The notes: generated from the letters alone by a model not told the origin. A stretch of DNA of 32,093 nucleotides from Methylophaga sp. (GCA_026988435.1 JALSLH010000085.1:1-32093); one strand, 5' to 3'. Positions 7,636-17,638 are shown, numbered from the stretch's first letter. Made by a program: numbers and translations.

Positions 7636-7685
7636 ACTAATGTGTCCATTTTGACTAAAAAGTGACCTAATACGTCACATTAGTC
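7636..7685. promoter_or_regulatory. Strong interrupted dyad upstream of the sensory cluster
   Basis: ACTAATGTG at 7636-7644 is exactly inverted as CACATTAGT at 7676-7684. A second, tighter dyad lies inside: GACTAA (7653-7658), GTGAC (7662-7666), loop CTAATAC, GTCAC (7674-7678), TTAGTC (7680-7685). It sits between the tauE stop and the start of the nine-gene cluster, 58-107 bases before the first ATG. There is no T-run, so it is more likely an operator or alternative-hairpin RNA element than a plain terminator. Confidence 0.5.
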
Positions 7686-7705
7686 TTTAACGAATAAACC
7701 CTAAA

Positions 7706-8482
7706 TTATAGTGCGCCTAGTAGCAATACCAAAGAAAATATCTGCTTCAAGACTTTTATATGTAAATGATTAGCAAGTTTCACGCCAACCAAAGCAAATA
7801 TCGAGCTGGTACTCACTATTCCCCAAAAAGCAGGCCAGTGGATGAAGCCTACCCCGCTAATCATAGTTTTATCTATTTGCTCTTGGCTGAAAAGAATAAA
7901 CCCAGCAACGGCAGAAATAGCAATAGGAATTCCGCAGGTAGCTGAGGTGCCAATGGCGCGTTTGATGGGATGATTTGCCATGACTAAATAAGGCACAATA
8001 AGAGTTCCACCACCAATACCTACCAATGATGAAATAACACCAACTACACCTCCAAAACTGATTAAAGCTGATTTTTTTAGTAATTTATCATGGAAAGTAA
8101 AAGGGATTGGAAGCCAAATTTTTATAGCCGCAAATAAAAGATATAGCGAAAAAGAATATTGTAAGAATTGGCTACTTAACTGTGTTGCAAAAAAAGCACC
8201 TAGCCCCCCTCCTAGAATCAATCCTGGAGTAAGTTTTACTACAAGAGCCCAGTCAACATTGTCATGTTTATGGTGACTATAAGACGATGTGGTCGACGTA
8301 ACAATAATTGTCATCAAGGATGTAGCAACAGCAATATGCATAAGATATGAATCTAATAGTCCTTGCCAACTAAAAACAATTAGCAGAGCAGGTACAATAA
8401 TTACACCTCCCCCTAAACCAAGCAACCCTGAAAACAGTCCTGATAAAACACCTATAAGGGCATAAATAGTCCATTCAAGCAT
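7706..8482 (-). CDS. TauE/SafE family permease
   Basis: 258-residue integral membrane protein with about eight hydrophobic segments in two repeated halves. Each half starts with a glycine-rich stretch typical of the family: GLFSGLLGLGGGVIIVPALL near the N-terminus and GVISSLVGIGGGTLIVPYLV near residue 155. Family members export sulfite, sulfoacetate or other organosulfur or small anions; the substrate cannot be told from sequence. It is transcribed on the same strand as the downstream sensory cluster but is separated from it by 127 bases with a strong dyad, so I treat it as a separate unit. Confidence 0.88.
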   Translation of the reverse strand: MLEWTIYALIGVLSGLFSGLLGLGGGVIIVPALLIVFSWQGLLDSYLMHIAVATSLMTIIVTSTTSSYSHHKHDNVDWALVVKLTPGLILGGGLGAFFATQLSSQFLQYSFSLYLLFAAIKIWLPIPFTFHDKLLKKSALISFGGVVGVISSLVGIGGGTLIVPYLVMANHPIKRAIGTSATCGIPIAISAVAGFILFSQEQIDKTMISGVGFIHWPAFWGIVSTSSIFALVGVKLANHLHIKVLKQIFSLVLLLGAL

Positions 8483-8628
8483 ATTAAGAAAATGACCTTA
8501 TATATTGATATAAATTTGCTAACTACTTTACACTTCAAGCTAATACGCGTATAAAAATATTGTGCATTGCGAAAAATAAACGCATGATTATTTCATGTTT
8601 CCATTAAATTTACAGTGAGGTTTGGTCT

Positions 8629-10656
8629 ATGGCATCGTTAAGTTACCTACCCGTAGTACTCGGGGTTTTTGGTTTATTCTGCGCATTTTTAGTGTATAAC
8701 AAAATGAAATCCGCTCCCGCAGGCACAGGAAAAGTTGTTGAAATAGGCGATCAGATCCATTTAGGCGCTATGGTCTTTATGAAGGCAGAATATTCTCGCC
8801 TCGTTATTTTTTGTATTATTTGTATTATTGCACTCGGTCTTTCTGATCTAGGTTGGAGTACAGCCTCAGCCTTTTTATTAGGTGCTGTTTGTTCCGGAAC
8901 AGCGGGTTATATCGGCATGTATGCAGCCACGAAAGCAAATGTGCGAACAGCAACAGCTGCACAAGACCAAGGTGCTTCAGCCGCATTAACTGTTGCCTTC
9001 TTTGGTGGCTCGGTGATGGGCTTAACGGTCGCTTCAATGGGGCTATTAGGCTTAGGTATCTTATATTTAGCATTTGGTAGCGATCCGCATACCGCACATG
9101 TTATCCATGGTTTTGGTATGGGCGCCTCATCCGTTGCCCTATTCTCTCGTGTTGGTGGTGGAATATTTACTAAAAGTGCTGATGTCGGTGCCGATTTGGT
9201 TGGTAAAATCGAAGCGGGTATTCCCGAAGATGATCCACGTAACCCTGGTGTTATCGCTGATAATGTGGGTGATAATGTGGGTGATGTTGCCGGAATGGGC
9301 TCTGATATTTTTGAATCATACTGTGGCTCAATGATTGCCAGTATTGCCATTGCTGCCACCATGGGTGCAGCCGCCATTGCAACATTAGCGAGTAGTCAAG
9401 AAGTATTGATGTTTATGCCGCTTGCTTTAGCTTCAATTGGTTTGCTTTGTTCCATTGCCGGTATTTTTGCCGTTAAAATATTTTCAGCTAAAAGCCCAGA
9501 GGTTGCCTTACGTATAGGCACAATGGGGGCATCTGTATTATTTATTGCTGTTGCTTATGTATTAATTACACAACTCGGCGGCACAATTAATTTATGGATA
9601 GCGGTACTTACTGGTGCTTTTGGTGGAATTATTATTGGTCTTGTCACTGAGTATTACACTGGCGGAGCCCCCGTAAGAAAACTCGCTAAAGATGGTGAAA
9701 CAGGTGCAGCGACAGTATTAATTAGTGGTTTAGCACTGGGCATGCAATCAGTTGCTATCCCTGTTATCACGATTGCTGGAATAATCTTTATTTCAAGTAA
9801 CTATGCTGGTTTGTATGGCGTAGGGATTGCTGCAGTGGGTATGTTAGCCACTGTTGGTATCACCATGGCGATTGATGCTTATGGCCCTGTTGCAGATAAT
9901 GCAGGTGGTATCGCTGAAATGGCAGGCATGGGTGAAAAAACCCGTGAAATTACTGATTCTTTAGATGAATTAGGCAATACCACTGCTGCGATTGGTAAAG
10001 GTTTTGCCATTGGTGCCGCCGCCTTAGCGGCTTTGGCATTGATCAGTGCTTATATTGAAACTGTCAACATCGAATCCATCAAACAGGGCGGCGAAGCAAT
10101 GCAGCTTCTGATCAACGATCCTATTGTATTGGTCGGTATGTTCCTTGGTGGTATTTTCCCCTTCTTAGTCAGTGCTATGACCATGACTGCGGTGGGTGAT
10201 GCTGCACACGATATGATCCATGAAATTCGCCGTCAATTTAAAGAAATTCCTGGCTTATTAGAAGGCACCGCTCAACCTGATACTGCACGTTGTGTTGATA
10301 TCGCTACTAAGGCCGCATTAAACAAAATGATTATGCCCGGTGTGTTAGCTGTTGGCGCTCCTGTGGTGGTTGGTTTTGGTCTTGGCCCCGTTGCATTAGG
10401 CGGCATGTTAGGTGGCGCATTAATTTGTTGTGTCATGATGGCATTGATGATGGCCAATGCCGGTGGGGCATGGGATAACGCTAAGAAATTTGTCGAAAAA
10501 GGCAATCTTGGCGGCAAGGGTTCTGATGTTCATACCGCTGTTGTAGTGGGTGATACAGTAGGCGATCCATTAAAAGATACTTCTGGCCCAGCTATGAATA
10601 TCTTAATCAATGTAATGGCGATTGTAAGTTTGGTTATTGCTCCCTTACTAGTTTAA
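8629..10656 (+). CDS. hppA: K+-dependent membrane pyrophosphatase (ion pump)
   Basis: 675-residue polytopic membrane enzyme that couples PPi hydrolysis to cation export. Core motifs are present: the substrate-binding loop [20 protein letters not shown] (186-204), [20 protein letters not shown] (211-230) and, near the end, [19 protein letters not shown]. After GNTT (449-452) comes Ala453, with Gly456 three places on; K+-independent enzymes carry Lys at the first of these, so this is the K+-dependent class. That class includes H+, Na+ and mixed pumps, and I cannot fix the ion. A GTGAGG ribosome site precedes the ATG, and a strong terminator follows. It can recover energy from PPi that the soluble Ppa in this window would waste. 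Confidence 0.95.
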   Translation: MASLSYLPVVLGVFGLFCAFLVYNKMKSAPAGTGKVVEIGDQIHLGAMVFMKAEYSRLVIFCIICIIALGLSDLGWSTASAFLLGAVCSGTAGYIGMYAATKANVRTATAAQDQGASAALTVAFFGGSVMGLTVASMGLLGLGILYLAFGSDPHTAHVIHGFGMGASSVALFSRVGGGIFTKSADVGADLVGKIEAGIPEDDPRNPGVIADNVGDNVGDVAGMGSDIFESYCGSMIASIAIAATMGAAAIATLASSQEVLMFMPLALASIGLLCSIAGIFAVKIFSAKSPEVALRIGTMGASVLFIAVAYVLITQLGGTINLWIAVLTGAFGGIIIGLVTEYYTGGAPVRKLAKDGETGAATVLISGLALGMQSVAIPVITIAGIIFISSNYAGLYGVGIAAVGMLATVGITMAIDAYGPVADNAGGIAEMAGMGEKTREITDSLDELGNTTAAIGKGFAIGAAALAALALISAYIETVNIESIKQGGEAMQLLINDPIVLVGMFLGGIFPFLVSAMTMTAVGDAAHDMIHEIRRQFKEIPGLLEGTAQPDTARCVDIATKAALNKMIMPGVLAVGAPVVVGFGLGPVALGGMLGGALICCVMMALMMANAGGAWDNAKKFVEKGNLGGKGSDVHTAVVVGDTVGDPLKDTSGPAMNILINVMAIVSLVIAPLLV

Positions 10657-10678
10657 AGTTTCTAAACTCGTTATTAAC

Positions 10679-10706
10679 AAAAGGCCACGTTTTACGTGGC
10701 CTTTTT
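10679..10706 (+). terminator. Rho-independent terminator after hppA
   Basis: Perfect 8-bp stem GGCCACGT/ACGTGGCC (10683-10690, 10694-10701) with a 3-base loop. It is flanked by A4 upstream and T5 downstream, so it could work in both directions. It lies 23 bases after the hppA stop. Confidence 0.9.
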
Positions 10707-10773
10707 GTTACATTCTTCACTAGGTATCATCCTTTATCAATTAACGCGTCATTTTAGCTATAAACTTTACATG

Positions 10774-11043
10774 TTAACGTTTAAAGAATTTACCTAATTT
10801 ACCAACAATTGAATCAGCCCTACCTTCTTCTTCGTAGTTTTCTTCATCATCTACATCTTGTGTGTTCTCTTTTGTTGCAACTTTAACTTTTCGGCGCTCA
10901 CCACCCGATCGCCGATCATCTTTTTCCAGCTCATAACGAATCATTCCCCGTCGGTCTTTTAATTCGCGACGCGATTCTTTTCTGCGATCATCATCATCAC
11001 CTGAAAATTCAAAATCTTCTTCCATTGTCAGTATAGTATCCAC
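10774..11043 (-). CDS. Small highly charged protein, unknown
   Basis: 89 residues, almost wholly acidic and basic: an acidic start (MEEDFEFSGDDDD), a basic RR-rich middle (RRKESRRELKDRR, DDRRSGGERRK), an acidic stretch (DVDDEENYEEEG) and a C-terminal amphipathic GKLGKFFKR. The GTG at 11043 has GGGGA at good spacing; an ATG six codons on is the alternative. The final amphipathic helix might touch membrane. I know of no function. Codon use is normal for the window, and it is flanked by a terminator, so it is probably a real gene. Confidence 0.6.
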   Translation of the reverse strand: MDTILTMEEDFEFSGDDDDRRKESRRELKDRRGMIRYELEKDDRRSGGERRKVKVATKENTQDVDDEENYEEEGRADSIVGKLGKFFKR

Positions 11044-11129
11044 TGATTAATTCCCCAATACGTGTTTAATACCATACGCTTAGTTTAAATGATAATCAAT
11101 ACTCAGAATTGGGGGTGAAAACAATTATT

Positions 11130-11969
11130 CTATCTGTTGTCTAAAATATTAAACCGGCGCTTATGCTCAGTATAAGGGCAAGTAAACGCTAGGTAATAAG
11201 CGCTGAGTTGCAGATCCTCATCATCTTCACTTCCGTACAACCTATCACCAATAACGGGAAAACCTAATAAAGCACTATGGCGCCTAATTTGATGTTTACG
11301 CCCCGTATCAATAGCTACATCTAATAATGACCGATCCTGCCGAGCATCGTACTTAATAAAACTGAAATAACTAGTTGCATGCCGTTCATCAATATCATGG
11401 TCAACTTTTATTGGATTATCTGACGTTGCTTTGTCACTAAACCGGCCATGTACCCATATTTGATACCGTTTTTCAACCTCTCTTTGTTGAAATAATTTTG
11501 ACAATGCTGCCGCTGCACCTTTTTCATGGGCAATAACAATTAAACCATTCGCAGCACGATCAAGTCGGTGAACAACAAAACCTACCCGTTGCGGTTTAAG
11601 GTGTTGCTCTACCCAACGAGTGATAGTGCAATGATCTCCCCATTTCGATCCTTGTGATAATAAGCCATAAGGTTTATTCCATACGCTGTAACGACCCTGA
11701 TCAAATATCAACTCAGGCTCGGGGGGAATTAAACCCAATACTTTCGGGTCATAGTAGATATGTAGTGTTTCACCTGCTTTTATTGGCTTTTTTGCGCGCC
11801 GTAGCCGTTGAGTATGCTTACCTTTACTCAACCACACAGCGCCCTTTTGCATGACTTGTTTTATTTTTTGCTTGGACAATGCCGTCTCTGCCGCCAATAT
11901 GTCGACTGCAACACTGTTTTGTTGATGCACTTTTATATGTTTTTCAAATCGTAGTAAGCTATCTGTCAT
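11130..11969 (-). CDS. RluA-family RNA pseudouridine synthase
   Basis: 279 residues. The N-terminal third is S4-like (VDILAAETALSKQKIKQVMQ, GETLHIYYD). The catalytic domain holds YSVWNKPYGLLSQGS, the active-site motif VVHRLDRAANGLIVIA (the Asp in HRLD is the family nucleophile), EKRYQIWVHG, TGRKHQIRRHSALLGFPVIGD and RLYG. It would isomerise a uridine in rRNA or tRNA. Which of the RluA, RluC, RluD or TruC type targets it modifies is not clear. Single gene, divergent from the DUF4124 gene. Confidence 0.9.
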   Translation of the reverse strand: MTDSLLRFEKHIKVHQQNSVAVDILAAETALSKQKIKQVMQKGAVWLSKGKHTQRLRRAKKPIKAGETLHIYYDPKVLGLIPPEPELIFDQGRYSVWNKPYGLLSQGSKWGDHCTITRWVEQHLKPQRVGFVVHRLDRAANGLIVIAHEKGAAAALSKLFQQREVEKRYQIWVHGRFSDKATSDNPIKVDHDIDERHATSYFSFIKYDARQDRSLLDVAIDTGRKHQIRRHSALLGFPVIGDRLYGSEDDEDLQLSAYYLAFTCPYTEHKRRFNILDNR

Positions 11970-12045
11970 TGGATGATTTTTCAGTTTGGCGTAGAATTAC
12001 TATTAACACTCGGTGCCTATATTGTTTAGTAAGTGGAGTTTAAAT

Positions 12046-12504
12046 ATGTTTATACAGTATTTCCATAAATTCTTTGGATTTTTTGCCTTAATTTTAATGG
12101 CTAGTACTTCTTATGCTGGCGCTTATAAATGGGTGAATGCTGAAGGGGAAGTGAATTATACACAACAAGATCCTGTTGTTATTCCTGCAGAAGTAATTGA
12201 GCCCCCACCTCCGCCAGCAATCGATCCATCGATAGCACAAAAAGAAATTGAAATTCTTATAGAAAAACAAAATGGTACCTATGAAGCAAATGAAAAAGAA
12301 CGCCAGCGTATAGCATCAGAAGCCGCTGAACAAAAGCAAAAAGAAGAATATTGTCGTGCTAACCGACATAATCTTAAACTATTTCAAGAAAATCCCGGCG
12401 ATAAAGTAGTTGACCCTGAGGGAAATGTGACTCGTCTTACTGAAGAAAATCGCCTAGCACAAATAGCTGAAATTCAGAAAAATATTGCTGAACATTGCCA
12501 GTAA
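12046..12504 (+). CDS. Secreted DUF4124-domain protein
   Basis: 153 residues from the ATG at 12046. I prefer this to a GTG at 12013 because GTGGAG lies 7 bases before it and because it begins a clean signal peptide (MFIQYFHKFFGFFALILMAS, probable cleavage after SYA). Next comes the short DUF4124 motif AYKWVNAEGEVNYTQQDP, a proline-rich stretch, then a helical Glu/Lys-rich region with two late Cys residues (EEYCRANRHN, EHCQ). DUF4124 proteins are periplasmic or envelope-associated in gammaproteobacteria, with poorly known roles. A second DUF4124-like start occurs in the transglycosylase at 16672. Confidence 0.82.
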   Translation: MFIQYFHKFFGFFALILMASTSYAGAYKWVNAEGEVNYTQQDPVVIPAEVIEPPPPPAIDPSIAQKEIEILIEKQNGTYEANEKERQRIASEAAEQKQKEEYCRANRHNLKLFQENPGDKVVDPEGNVTRLTEENRLAQIAEIQKNIAEHCQ

Positions 12505-12528
12505 ATATTCACATTAGGAAAAATCATT

Positions 12529-12864
12529 ATGCCTTATCTTAATATTGTTACTAATCAAACTGTTGAAAACGAATCAGCTTTATTGAAAGCGGCTAGTCAA
12601 ACTGTTGCTAAAGCCGCAGGCAAGCCAGAAAGCTATGTCATGATTGCCGTTGAATCAAAAGCATCAATGCTTATGGGTGGCAGTGATGCCCCAACTGCCA
12701 TTTTAGATTATCGCGCACTTGGGCTACCTGCTGATCGAACGGCATTCTCAGATGCTTTGTGTACACTTATTACAGAACAACTCGGTATTGCAGGCGATCG
12801 CATTTATATTAGTATGACCGATTCAGAAAGACAAAACTGGGGCTGGAACCACAGCACCTTTTAA
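12529..12864 (+). CDS. MIF-like tautomerase
   Basis: 111 residues, the normal size for macrophage migration inhibitory factor family trimers. Pro2, which becomes the catalytic N-terminal proline after Met removal, is present (MPYLNIVTNQ). ESKASMLMGGSDAPTAILDY matches the MMFGGS-P-A region, and the C-terminus NWGWNHSTF is nearly that of MIF. Expected activity is keto-enol tautomerisation of phenylpyruvate-like compounds; the natural role in bacteria is uncertain. It follows the DUF4124 gene by 24 bases, so the two may be co-transcribed. Confidence 0.92.
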   Translation: MPYLNIVTNQTVENESALLKAASQTVAKAAGKPESYVMIAVESKASMLMGGSDAPTAILDYRALGLPADRTAFSDALCTLITEQLGIAGDRIYISMTDSERQNWGWNHSTF

Positions 12865-12879
12865 CGCTATAACAAAATG

Positions 12880-12914
12880 AAAAGGCTTCTACACATTGTG
12901 TTAGCAGCCTTTTC
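12880..12914 (+). terminator. Terminator after MIF gene
   Basis: AAAAGGCT (12880-12887) pairs with AGCCTTTT (12906-12913), with an inner ACAC/GTGT stem; it ends in T4. It lies 16 bases after the stop and separates this gene from proS. Confidence 0.75.
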
Positions 12915-12956
12915 TTGTTCTAAAAATAACTACATAACAAGGCTCACTATTTACAC

Positions 12957-14669
12957 ATGCGTACATCTCAATTACTTATCGCCACTTTAAAAGAAACCCC
13001 TGCTGATGCCGAAGTCATTAGCCATCAGCTTATGCTGCGTGCTGGATTAATCCGCCGACTGGCATCAGGTCTTTATACATGGCTGCCTTTAGGCTTAAAG
13101 GTTTTACGAAAAACAGAAGCTATTATTCGAGAAGAAATGGCGCGAGCTGGCGCACAAGAATTATTAATGCCGTCAGTTCAACCTGCCGAGTTATGGCAAG
13201 AAAGCCAGCGCTGGGAAAAATATGGCCCCGAATTATTACGCATGACAGATCGTCATGGTCGAGAATTTTGCTATGGCCCTACTCATGAAGAAGTCATTAC
13301 TGATTTAGTGCGCCAAGAAATTCGTAGCTATAAACAGCTACCTATCACTTTTTATCAAATTCAAACCAAATTCCGCGATGAAATTCGTCCGCGCTTTGGG
13401 ATTATGCGTGCCCGTGAATTTTTGATGAAAGATGCCTATTCATTTCATATCGACCAGGCATCATTACAGCAAACCTACGATGATATGTTTGCCGCTTATA
13501 ACCGTATTTTTGAACGAATTGGTCTAAAATTCCGGCCTGTTCAAGCCGATACGGGCAGTATTGGCGGGAATGCTTCGCATGAATTTCATGTTTTAGCGAG
13601 CTCAGGTGAAGATGCCATTGCTTTTAGTGATGGCAGTGATTATGCCGCCAATGTTGAATTAGCTGAAGCCGTTGCACCTGCTGGCGAACGTCCAGCCGCT
13701 ACAGCGACAATGACAACGGTCGATACGCCTAAAAAGCATACCATTGAAGAAGTCTGTGAATTTCTTGCTATTCCACCAGCACAATGCTTAAAAACATTAA
13801 TTGTTGAAGGTGCTGAAGAAGGCACTGTCGTCGCCTTAGTATTGCGCGGCGATCATGAATTAAATGAAATAAAAGCTGAAAAACACCCTGCTGTTGCTGA
13901 ACCATTAACATTTGCCACAGCCGAGCAAGTTTTTGAATGTTGTAATGCTAATATCGGTTCGATTGGTCCAATGGGCTTAACTATACCCGTGATTGTTGAT
14001 CGCGCAGCAGCACACGTGGCTGATTTTGCTTGTGGTGCAAATGAAAACGAAAAACATCTAACCGGTGTAAATTGGGGCCGTGATCTAGCAGAACCAGAAA
14101 CGGCCGATCTGCGAAATGTTGTGGTCGGTGATGCTAGCCCTGATGGTCAGGGCATATTAGATATTGCTCGTGGCATTGAGGTCGGTCATATCTTTCAGCT
14201 AGGCGATAACTACAGCAAAAAGTTAAATGCTAAGGTGCTAGCCGATACGGGCAAGTCACAAGTGCTAACAATGGGCTGTTATGGTATCGGCGTTTCACGC
14301 GTAGTAGCCGCTGCGATCGAACAAAACCATGATGACCGCGGCATCGTTTGGCCGCTAGCCATTGCACCGTTCCAAGTCGTGTTAGTGCCGATGAATGCAC
14401 ATAAATCAGTGCGCGTACGTGAAGCCGCTGATGAGGTTTATAAGCAACTACTAGAAGCGGGTATTGATGTATTAATTGATGACCGTGGCCTACGCCCTGG
14501 TGTTGCCTTTGCTGACATGGAGTTAATCGGTATTCCGCATCGTTTAGTGCTCGGTGAGCGAGGTTTAGATAAAGGTATGATTGAATATAAGTGTCGTGCA
14601 GATGGCGAAGGTGATGAATTTGCTATTGCCGATGTTGTCGCCGAGATTCAAAAACGTTTGAAAGGATAA
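12957..14669 (+). CDS. proS: Prolyl-tRNA synthetase
   Basis: 570 residues, the bacterial long form with an insertion editing domain between class II motifs 2 and 3. Visible features are the start [20 protein letters not shown], motif 1 near [19 protein letters not shown], motif 2 ([20 protein letters not shown]), the editing domain (about 225-400, with the [13 protein letters not shown] region), motif 3 ([18 protein letters not shown]) and an anticodon-binding C-terminal domain. It charges tRNA-Pro. The fumarase gene follows after 12 bases, so read-through is likely. Confidence 0.97.
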   Translation: MRTSQLLIATLKETPADAEVISHQLMLRAGLIRRLASGLYTWLPLGLKVLRKTEAIIREEMARAGAQELLMPSVQPAELWQESQRWEKYGPELLRMTDRHGREFCYGPTHEEVITDLVRQEIRSYKQLPITFYQIQTKFRDEIRPRFGIMRAREFLMKDAYSFHIDQASLQQTYDDMFAAYNRIFERIGLKFRPVQADTGSIGGNASHEFHVLASSGEDAIAFSDGSDYAANVELAEAVAPAGERPAATATMTTVDTPKKHTIEEVCEFLAIPPAQCLKTLIVEGAEEGTVVALVLRGDHELNEIKAEKHPAVAEPLTFATAEQVFECCNANIGSIGPMGLTIPVIVDRAAAHVADFACGANENEKHLTGVNWGRDLAEPETADLRNVVVGDASPDGQGILDIARGIEVGHIFQLGDNYSKKLNAKVLADTGKSQVLTMGCYGIGVSRVVAAAIEQNHDDRGIVWPLAIAPFQVVLVPMNAHKSVRVREAADEVYKQLLEAGIDVLIDDRGLRPGVAFADMELIGIPHRLVLGERGLDKGMIEYKCRADGEGDEFAIADVVAEIQKRLKG

Positions 14670-14681
14670 AATAGCAGACTG

Positions 14682-16205
14682 ATGAGCATCATTAAACAAA
14701 ATGATTTTATTGATAGCATCACCGATGCCTTGCAGTTTATTGCCTGTTATCACCCCAAAGATTTTATTCAAGCGATGGCAAATGCCTATGAAAAAGAGCA
14801 ATCGCCCGCTGCTAAAGATGCCATTGTCCAGATTTTAGTTAATTCGCGCATGTGTGCTGAAGATAAACGCCCTATTTGCCAAGATACCGGCATTGTTAAT
14901 GTCTTTATCAAAATCGGCATGGATGTGCAGTGGCAAACAGACCAAAGCCTTGATGATATGGTCAATGAAGGTGTACGCCGCGCTTATCTGCATCCAGACA
15001 ATGTATTGCGTGCATCAATCGTCAGTGATCCCTTAGGTTCCCGCACTAATACCAAAGACAATACCCCTGCCGTGATTCATACTGACATCGTATTAGGTGA
15101 CAAAGTTGAAGTGCGTATCGCAGCAAAAGGCGGTGGCAGTGAAAATAAAGCCAAATTTACCATTCTAAACCCGAGTGACAATATTGTAGATTGGGTGCTG
15201 GATACTGTGCCTAAAATGGGCGCTGGTTGGTGTCCACCGGGAATTATAAGCATTGGCGTTGGCGGCACAGCTGAAAAAGCCATGCTAATTGCTAAAGAAG
15301 CACTGATGGAATCTATTGATATTCAAGACCTCATCGAACGTGGCGCGAAGACTGCAGCTGAGAAACTGCGTATTGAGCTTTATACCAAAATTAATCAACT
15401 CGGCATTGGTGCGCAGGGTTTAGGCGGCTTAACCACTGTATTAGACGTTAAGGTTAGTGAATACCCTACTCATGCGGCTTCATTACCTGTTGCGATGATT
15501 CCTAACTGTGCTGCAACACGCCATACCCATTTCATATTAGATGGCAGTGGTCCAGCACAATTTGAACCGCCAGCACTATCTGATTGGCCAGATATCACAT
15601 GGCAAGCTGCAGCAAATACCCGCCACGTTAATTTAGACACCATTACACAATCAGATATTGAACAATGGCAACCGGGCGACACGCTATTACTCTCAGGTCA
15701 TATGCTGACAGGTCGTGATTCAGCGCATAAAAAGATTGCTGATTTATTTGCTGATGGCAAATCATTACCTGAAGGCTTAGATTTTAATAATCGCTTTATT
15801 TATTATGTCGGACCAGTTGATCCCGTAAAAAATGAAATAGTCGGCCCCGCCGGCCCCACCACCGCCACGCGGATGGATAAATTTACCGAAATGATGTTAG
15901 CAAAAACAGGCTTGCTCGGTATGATCGGCAAAGCTGAACGTGGCCCAGCCGCTATTAAGGCGATAAAAGATCATAAGTCAGTCTATTTAATTGCCGTCGG
16001 CGGCTCTGCTTATTTAGTATCAAAAGCCATCAAATCATCACGCATTGTTGCGTTTGAAGAGATGGGTATGGAAGCCATACGAGAATTTTATATTGAAAAC
16101 ATGCCGGTCACCGTTGCTGTAGACAGCCAAGGGGAATCGGTACATCAATTAGGTCCAGCAGAATGGAAGCAGAAAATTGCTGATATTCCCATCCATAAAA
16201 AGTAG
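14682..16205 (+). CDS. fumA: Fumarate hydratase class I (Fe-S)
   Basis: 507 residues, the one-chain class I enzyme that converts fumarate to malate in the TCA cycle. The three [4Fe-4S] ligands expected for the family are present: C66 (RPICQDTG), C184 (GAGWCPPG) and C276 (IPNCAATRH), with spacing close to that in E. coli FumA (118 and 92 here against 119 and 94). SGHMLTGRDSAHKK and GPAGPTTATRMDKF mark the C-terminal domain. It sits between proS and a CopD-like gene, all closely spaced. The cluster would be oxygen- and superoxide-sensitive. Confidence 0.95.
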   Translation: MSIIKQNDFIDSITDALQFIACYHPKDFIQAMANAYEKEQSPAAKDAIVQILVNSRMCAEDKRPICQDTGIVNVFIKIGMDVQWQTDQSLDDMVNEGVRRAYLHPDNVLRASIVSDPLGSRTNTKDNTPAVIHTDIVLGDKVEVRIAAKGGGSENKAKFTILNPSDNIVDWVLDTVPKMGAGWCPPGIISIGVGGTAEKAMLIAKEALMESIDIQDLIERGAKTAAEKLRIELYTKINQLGIGAQGLGGLTTVLDVKVSEYPTHAASLPVAMIPNCAATRHTHFILDGSGPAQFEPPALSDWPDITWQAAANTRHVNLDTITQSDIEQWQPGDTLLLSGHMLTGRDSAHKKIADLFADGKSLPEGLDFNNRFIYYVGPVDPVKNEIVGPAGPTTATRMDKFTEMMLAKTGLLGMIGKAERGPAAIKAIKDHKSVYLIAVGGSAYLVSKAIKSSRIVAFEEMGMEAIREFYIENMPVTVAVDSQGESVHQLGPAEWKQKIADIPIHKK

Positions 16206-16214
16206 GAGAAGCCT

Positions 16215-16667
16215 ATGCCAATCGCCATTTCATTACATATTTTAGCTGCCGTTATCTGGGTCGGAGGCATGTTTTTTGCCTACGTCGCCTTACGACCTGT
16301 TGCCGCATCACAGCTTGAGCCACCTGTCAGATTAACACTTTGGGCATCCGTCTTTGCTCGCTTCTTCCCATGGGTATTTGTCTGCATAGTTGCCTTGCTA
16401 GGCACTGGATTCTGGATGATCTCGCTAATGGGAGGCATGGCAGCGATTGGTGTTCATGTCCACATCATGCTGCTAATCGGCATCATCATGATATTACTCT
16501 TTCTACATGTGTATTTTAGTCCCTTTAAAAAGCTAAAATCGAATACATTATTAGAAGACTGGCCCACAGCTGCCGCGGCCTTAAATCAAATTCGTAAGCT
16601 TATATTGATAAACTTGGCATTAGGATTGCTAGTTATAATCATAGCCTCAGCCGGACGATATTTATAA
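16215..16667 (+). CDS. CopD-like four-helix membrane protein
   Basis: 150 residues with four hydrophobic segments. The N-terminus ISLHILAAVIWVGGMFFAYV, with His in the first helix, and a second His pair in HVHIMLL match the CopD/DUF-type integral membrane family, in which such His residues often bind haem or copper. The AGGAG at 16203 is 6 bases before the ATG. It follows the fumarase by 9 bases and precedes the transglycosylase by 4. The substrate or cofactor is unknown. Confidence 0.75.
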   Translation: MPIAISLHILAAVIWVGGMFFAYVALRPVAASQLEPPVRLTLWASVFARFFPWVFVCIVALLGTGFWMISLMGGMAAIGVHVHIMLLIGIIMILLFLHVYFSPFKKLKSNTLLEDWPTAAAALNQIRKLILINLALGLLVIIIASAGRYL

Positions 16668-16671
16668 CATC

Positions 16672-17355
16672 ATGCTAAAACTAACAGCCATTATCATCAT
16701 CACCCTTTTCCCTGCATTAGTATTCTCTGCAGAGAAAATAGCACGAACTCAAGATAAAGAAGGCGTAGTCGAATTCAGTAATATTCCCGCTGCAAAAAGC
16801 AGTGCTAAAACGACCCTTATTTATAGCTATTCAGATGGCAATACAGTTTCAGTTTTTACCGATCAAAAACCCACACACACCTCTAACTATAATGTATTGA
16901 AATTTGAATGTTACGCCTGCAACCCACACTCAAAGATCAACTGGAACACCGTTACACTTAACCTTAACTCATTCTCGCAATCCGTTGATTTAGAATCAAA
17001 AAATAATAATGTAGACCCTGCGTTAGTACGTGCATTGATTCATGCCGAATCAGCCTTTAATTCACAAGCAACATCACGGGTTGGCGCACAAGGTTTAATG
17101 CAATTAATGCCTGCCACAGCCAAAGAATTAGGCGTAAGCAACTCACTAAATGCAGAGCAAAATATCGCCGGCGGCACAAAATATATCGCCCAGCTTTTGC
17201 AACAATTCCACGGTAATATAAAACTGGCCACCGCCGCTTATAATGCCGGCCCCGCCGCAGTCGAAAAATACAATGGCGTACCACCTTATGAAGAAACTCA
17301 AGTCTATGTAAAACGAGTAGCCATCCTTCATGCTCGTTATCAACAAGCATTATGA
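16672..17355 (+). CDS. Lytic transglycosylase with DUF4124-like N-terminus
   Basis: 227 residues. A signal peptide (MLKLTAIIIITLFPALVFSA) is followed by a DUF4124-like segment (ARTQDKEGVVEFSNIP), a linker with a Cys-x-x-Cys (FECYACNP), then an SLT domain from about 105. The catalytic Glu is in LIHAESAFN; SRVGAQGLMQLMPATAKELG, NIAGGTKYIAQLL and ATAAYNAGPAAVEKYNG are the usual family motifs. It cleaves peptidoglycan in the periplasm. The last gene of the proS-fum-CopD run. Confidence 0.93.
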   Translation: MLKLTAIIIITLFPALVFSAEKIARTQDKEGVVEFSNIPAAKSSAKTTLIYSYSDGNTVSVFTDQKPTHTSNYNVLKFECYACNPHSKINWNTVTLNLNSFSQSVDLESKNNNVDPALVRALIHAESAFNSQATSRVGAQGLMQLMPATAKELGVSNSLNAEQNIAGGTKYIAQLLQQFHGNIKLATAAYNAGPAAVEKYNGVPPYEETQVYVKRVAILHARYQQAL

Positions 17356-17638
17356 CTAAAGAGGCAGTTTTTATATTTCACCACAGAGACACGGAGCTCA
17401 CAGAGTTATTATATTTTATCCTCGGTGTCAGCCGAGACAGACAACCCCGTCATTCCCACTGCCAAGTCACCCTCGTAAAGAAAAGTAACGTCATCCCCGA
17501 AGACAACAACAACCCCGTCATCCCCGAGATCTTTTATCGGGGATCCATGGACAGTCGCAGAAAACAACCTAAGCTCCGTATTACAAAATTTATCAAAAGA
17601 TTCTCGATACAAGAATTCGAGAATGACGTGGTATATTC
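17356..17638. repeat. Intergenic repeat region with CGTCATCCCC hairpins
   Basis: These 283 bases hold several short repeats and no convincing gene. The stretch begins with a CCACAGAGACACGGAG-type motif. CGTCATTCCC and CGTCATCCCC occur three times (about 17448, 17489, 17516). The best-formed unit is 17516-17628: CGTCA, hairpin ATCCCCGA/TCGGGGAT (17520-17527, 17537-17544), hairpin ATTCTCG/CGAGAAT (17600-17606, 17618-17624), then TGACG. This matches the plan of the element at 2389-2460. It marks the left edge of the accessory island. Confidence 0.65.

Noticed and set aside
8907..9377. 156-residue minus-strand frame inside hppA
   Set aside because: Antisense shadow of a strongly conserved gene, with low-complexity Ala/Pro/Thr composition.
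17356..17638. Possible CRISPR array from repeated CGTCAT motifs
   Set aside because: The repeats are short, irregularly spaced and hairpin-forming, with no constant repeat-spacer period and no cas genes.
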